Assembly (NCBI GenBank): GCA_016794075.1 | Contig: JAEUKU010000252.1 | Coordinates: forward strand, 1 to 7,693 | From: Rhodospirillaceae bacterium | GTDB lineage: Bacteria; Pseudomonadota; Alphaproteobacteria; Dongiales; Dongiaceae | Direction: 5' to 3' | Length of the DNA: 7,693 bases | Shown: in pieces, positions 7,343 through 7,693 of the stretch | Layout of the letters: the number at the start of each line of letters is the position of its first letter | Numbering within the stretch: the stretch's first letter is position 1 | Position numbers and translations under genes: made by a program | The notes under the pieces: model-generated | What the model saw: the letters and a program-made list of their open reading frames with translations, nothing else | What the model was told of the DNA's origin: nothing | Database searches by the model: none

Positions 7343-7693
7343 GTGCTCGACGTCGCCCTCGTCGTTCTCATAGTGCAGGAAGCAGGCGCGGAGCGCGGTC
7401 TTGCCGTGCACGCGCGTCGTCGGCAGATGCGCCTCGCCGCTTTCGCTGACCGCTTCGGCGATCCGGTCGTTGAGCGTGTCCAGCGCCGCCGCATCCAGGT
7501 CGCGGCCCGCCGGGCGGTAGCGGAAATTGACCACCGACAGCGAGGCCGGCGAGAGCAGTTCGAGATCGGGCGTCGCCCGCACCCGCGCCTCGAGCAGCCT
7601 GGCCAGCCGGTTGCAGCGGGTGACGAGCTCGGCGACGCCGCTCCGCCCCAGCCGCGCGATCGCCGCCCACACTTTCAGCGCCCGGTTGCCGTA
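7298..7693 (-). CDS. PLP-dependent (group II) decarboxylase, C-terminal part, 5' end outside the window
   Basis: Only the last 131 residues are present. They match the C-terminal domain of pyridoxal-phosphate group II decarboxylases, the aromatic-L-amino-acid and tyrosine decarboxylase type. The visible part begins YGNRALKVWAAIARLGRSGV, the conserved arginine/ALK-W helix that follows the PLP-lysine region. It continues with NRLARLLEARVRATPDLELL, then SVVNFRYRP (the FR-P strand), TTRVHGKTALRACFLHYEN and a final VEHLVELVRRLGDGLLR helix. The PLP lysine and substrate pocket lie beyond the right edge, so the amino acid acted on cannot be predicted. The stop (TAG, 7298-7300) lies inside the 3' end of the convergent ATP-grasp gene. 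The family is well supported by the run of small motifs; the specific substrate is not. Confidence 0.82.
   Translation of the reverse strand, partial: YGNRALKVWAAIARLGRSGVAELVTRCNRLARLLEARVRATPDLELLSPASLSVVNFRYRPAGRDLDAAALDTLNDRIAEAVSESGEAHLPTTRVHGKTALRACFLHYENDEGDVEHLVELVRRLGDGLLR

Overview
The window is a GC-rich stretch with tightly packed genes on both strands. It most likely comes from an alphaproteobacterial chromosome, although no taxonomic marker gene is present and that assignment is inference. It rests on the codon bias, the CoA-dependent MmsA-type dehydrogenase and the style of the intergenic palindromes. Long open frames on the opposite strand of real genes are a by-product of the high GC.

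Layout. At the left edge, on the minus strand, is most of a drug-efflux-type MFS transporter; its C-terminus lies beyond base 1, and its start region seems to carry a one-base frameshift. Divergent from it is a small cupin protein (1428-1787, plus). The cupin converges on a class I glutamine amidotransferase-like protein (1866-2597, minus), and a strong nested palindrome lies between the two. Minus-strand genes then continue rightwards: a DUF983 zinc-ribbon membrane protein (2667-3035), a Tat-exported ABC-type solute-binding protein (3121-4170), and mmsA, methylmalonate-semialdehyde dehydrogenase (4260-5756). mmsA is interrupted by an in-frame amber codon. The whole gap between mmsA and the binding-protein gene is an inverted array of degenerate 7-bp repeats, which also contains the binding protein's start codon. 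An AT-rich divergent promoter region (about 5757-6010) separates mmsA from a plus-strand sugar-transfer-type ATP-grasp protein (6011-7342). The 3' end of that gene overlaps by 45 bp the 3' end of a PLP-dependent decarboxylase that enters from the right edge on the minus strand.

How the genes fit together. This is not one recognisable pathway. mmsA and the solute-binding gene are co-directional and may share a transcript from the promoter proposed upstream of mmsA, but the binding protein has no permease or ATPase gene here. The other genes look like independent housekeeping or accessory units. I see no phage, IS element, CRISPR array, tRNA or rRNA. The most notable points are the amber codon in an otherwise intact mmsA, the heptamer-repeat hairpin joined to the next gene's start codon, the probable frameshift at the MFS start, and the ATP-grasp protein with an uncharacterised N-terminal region.
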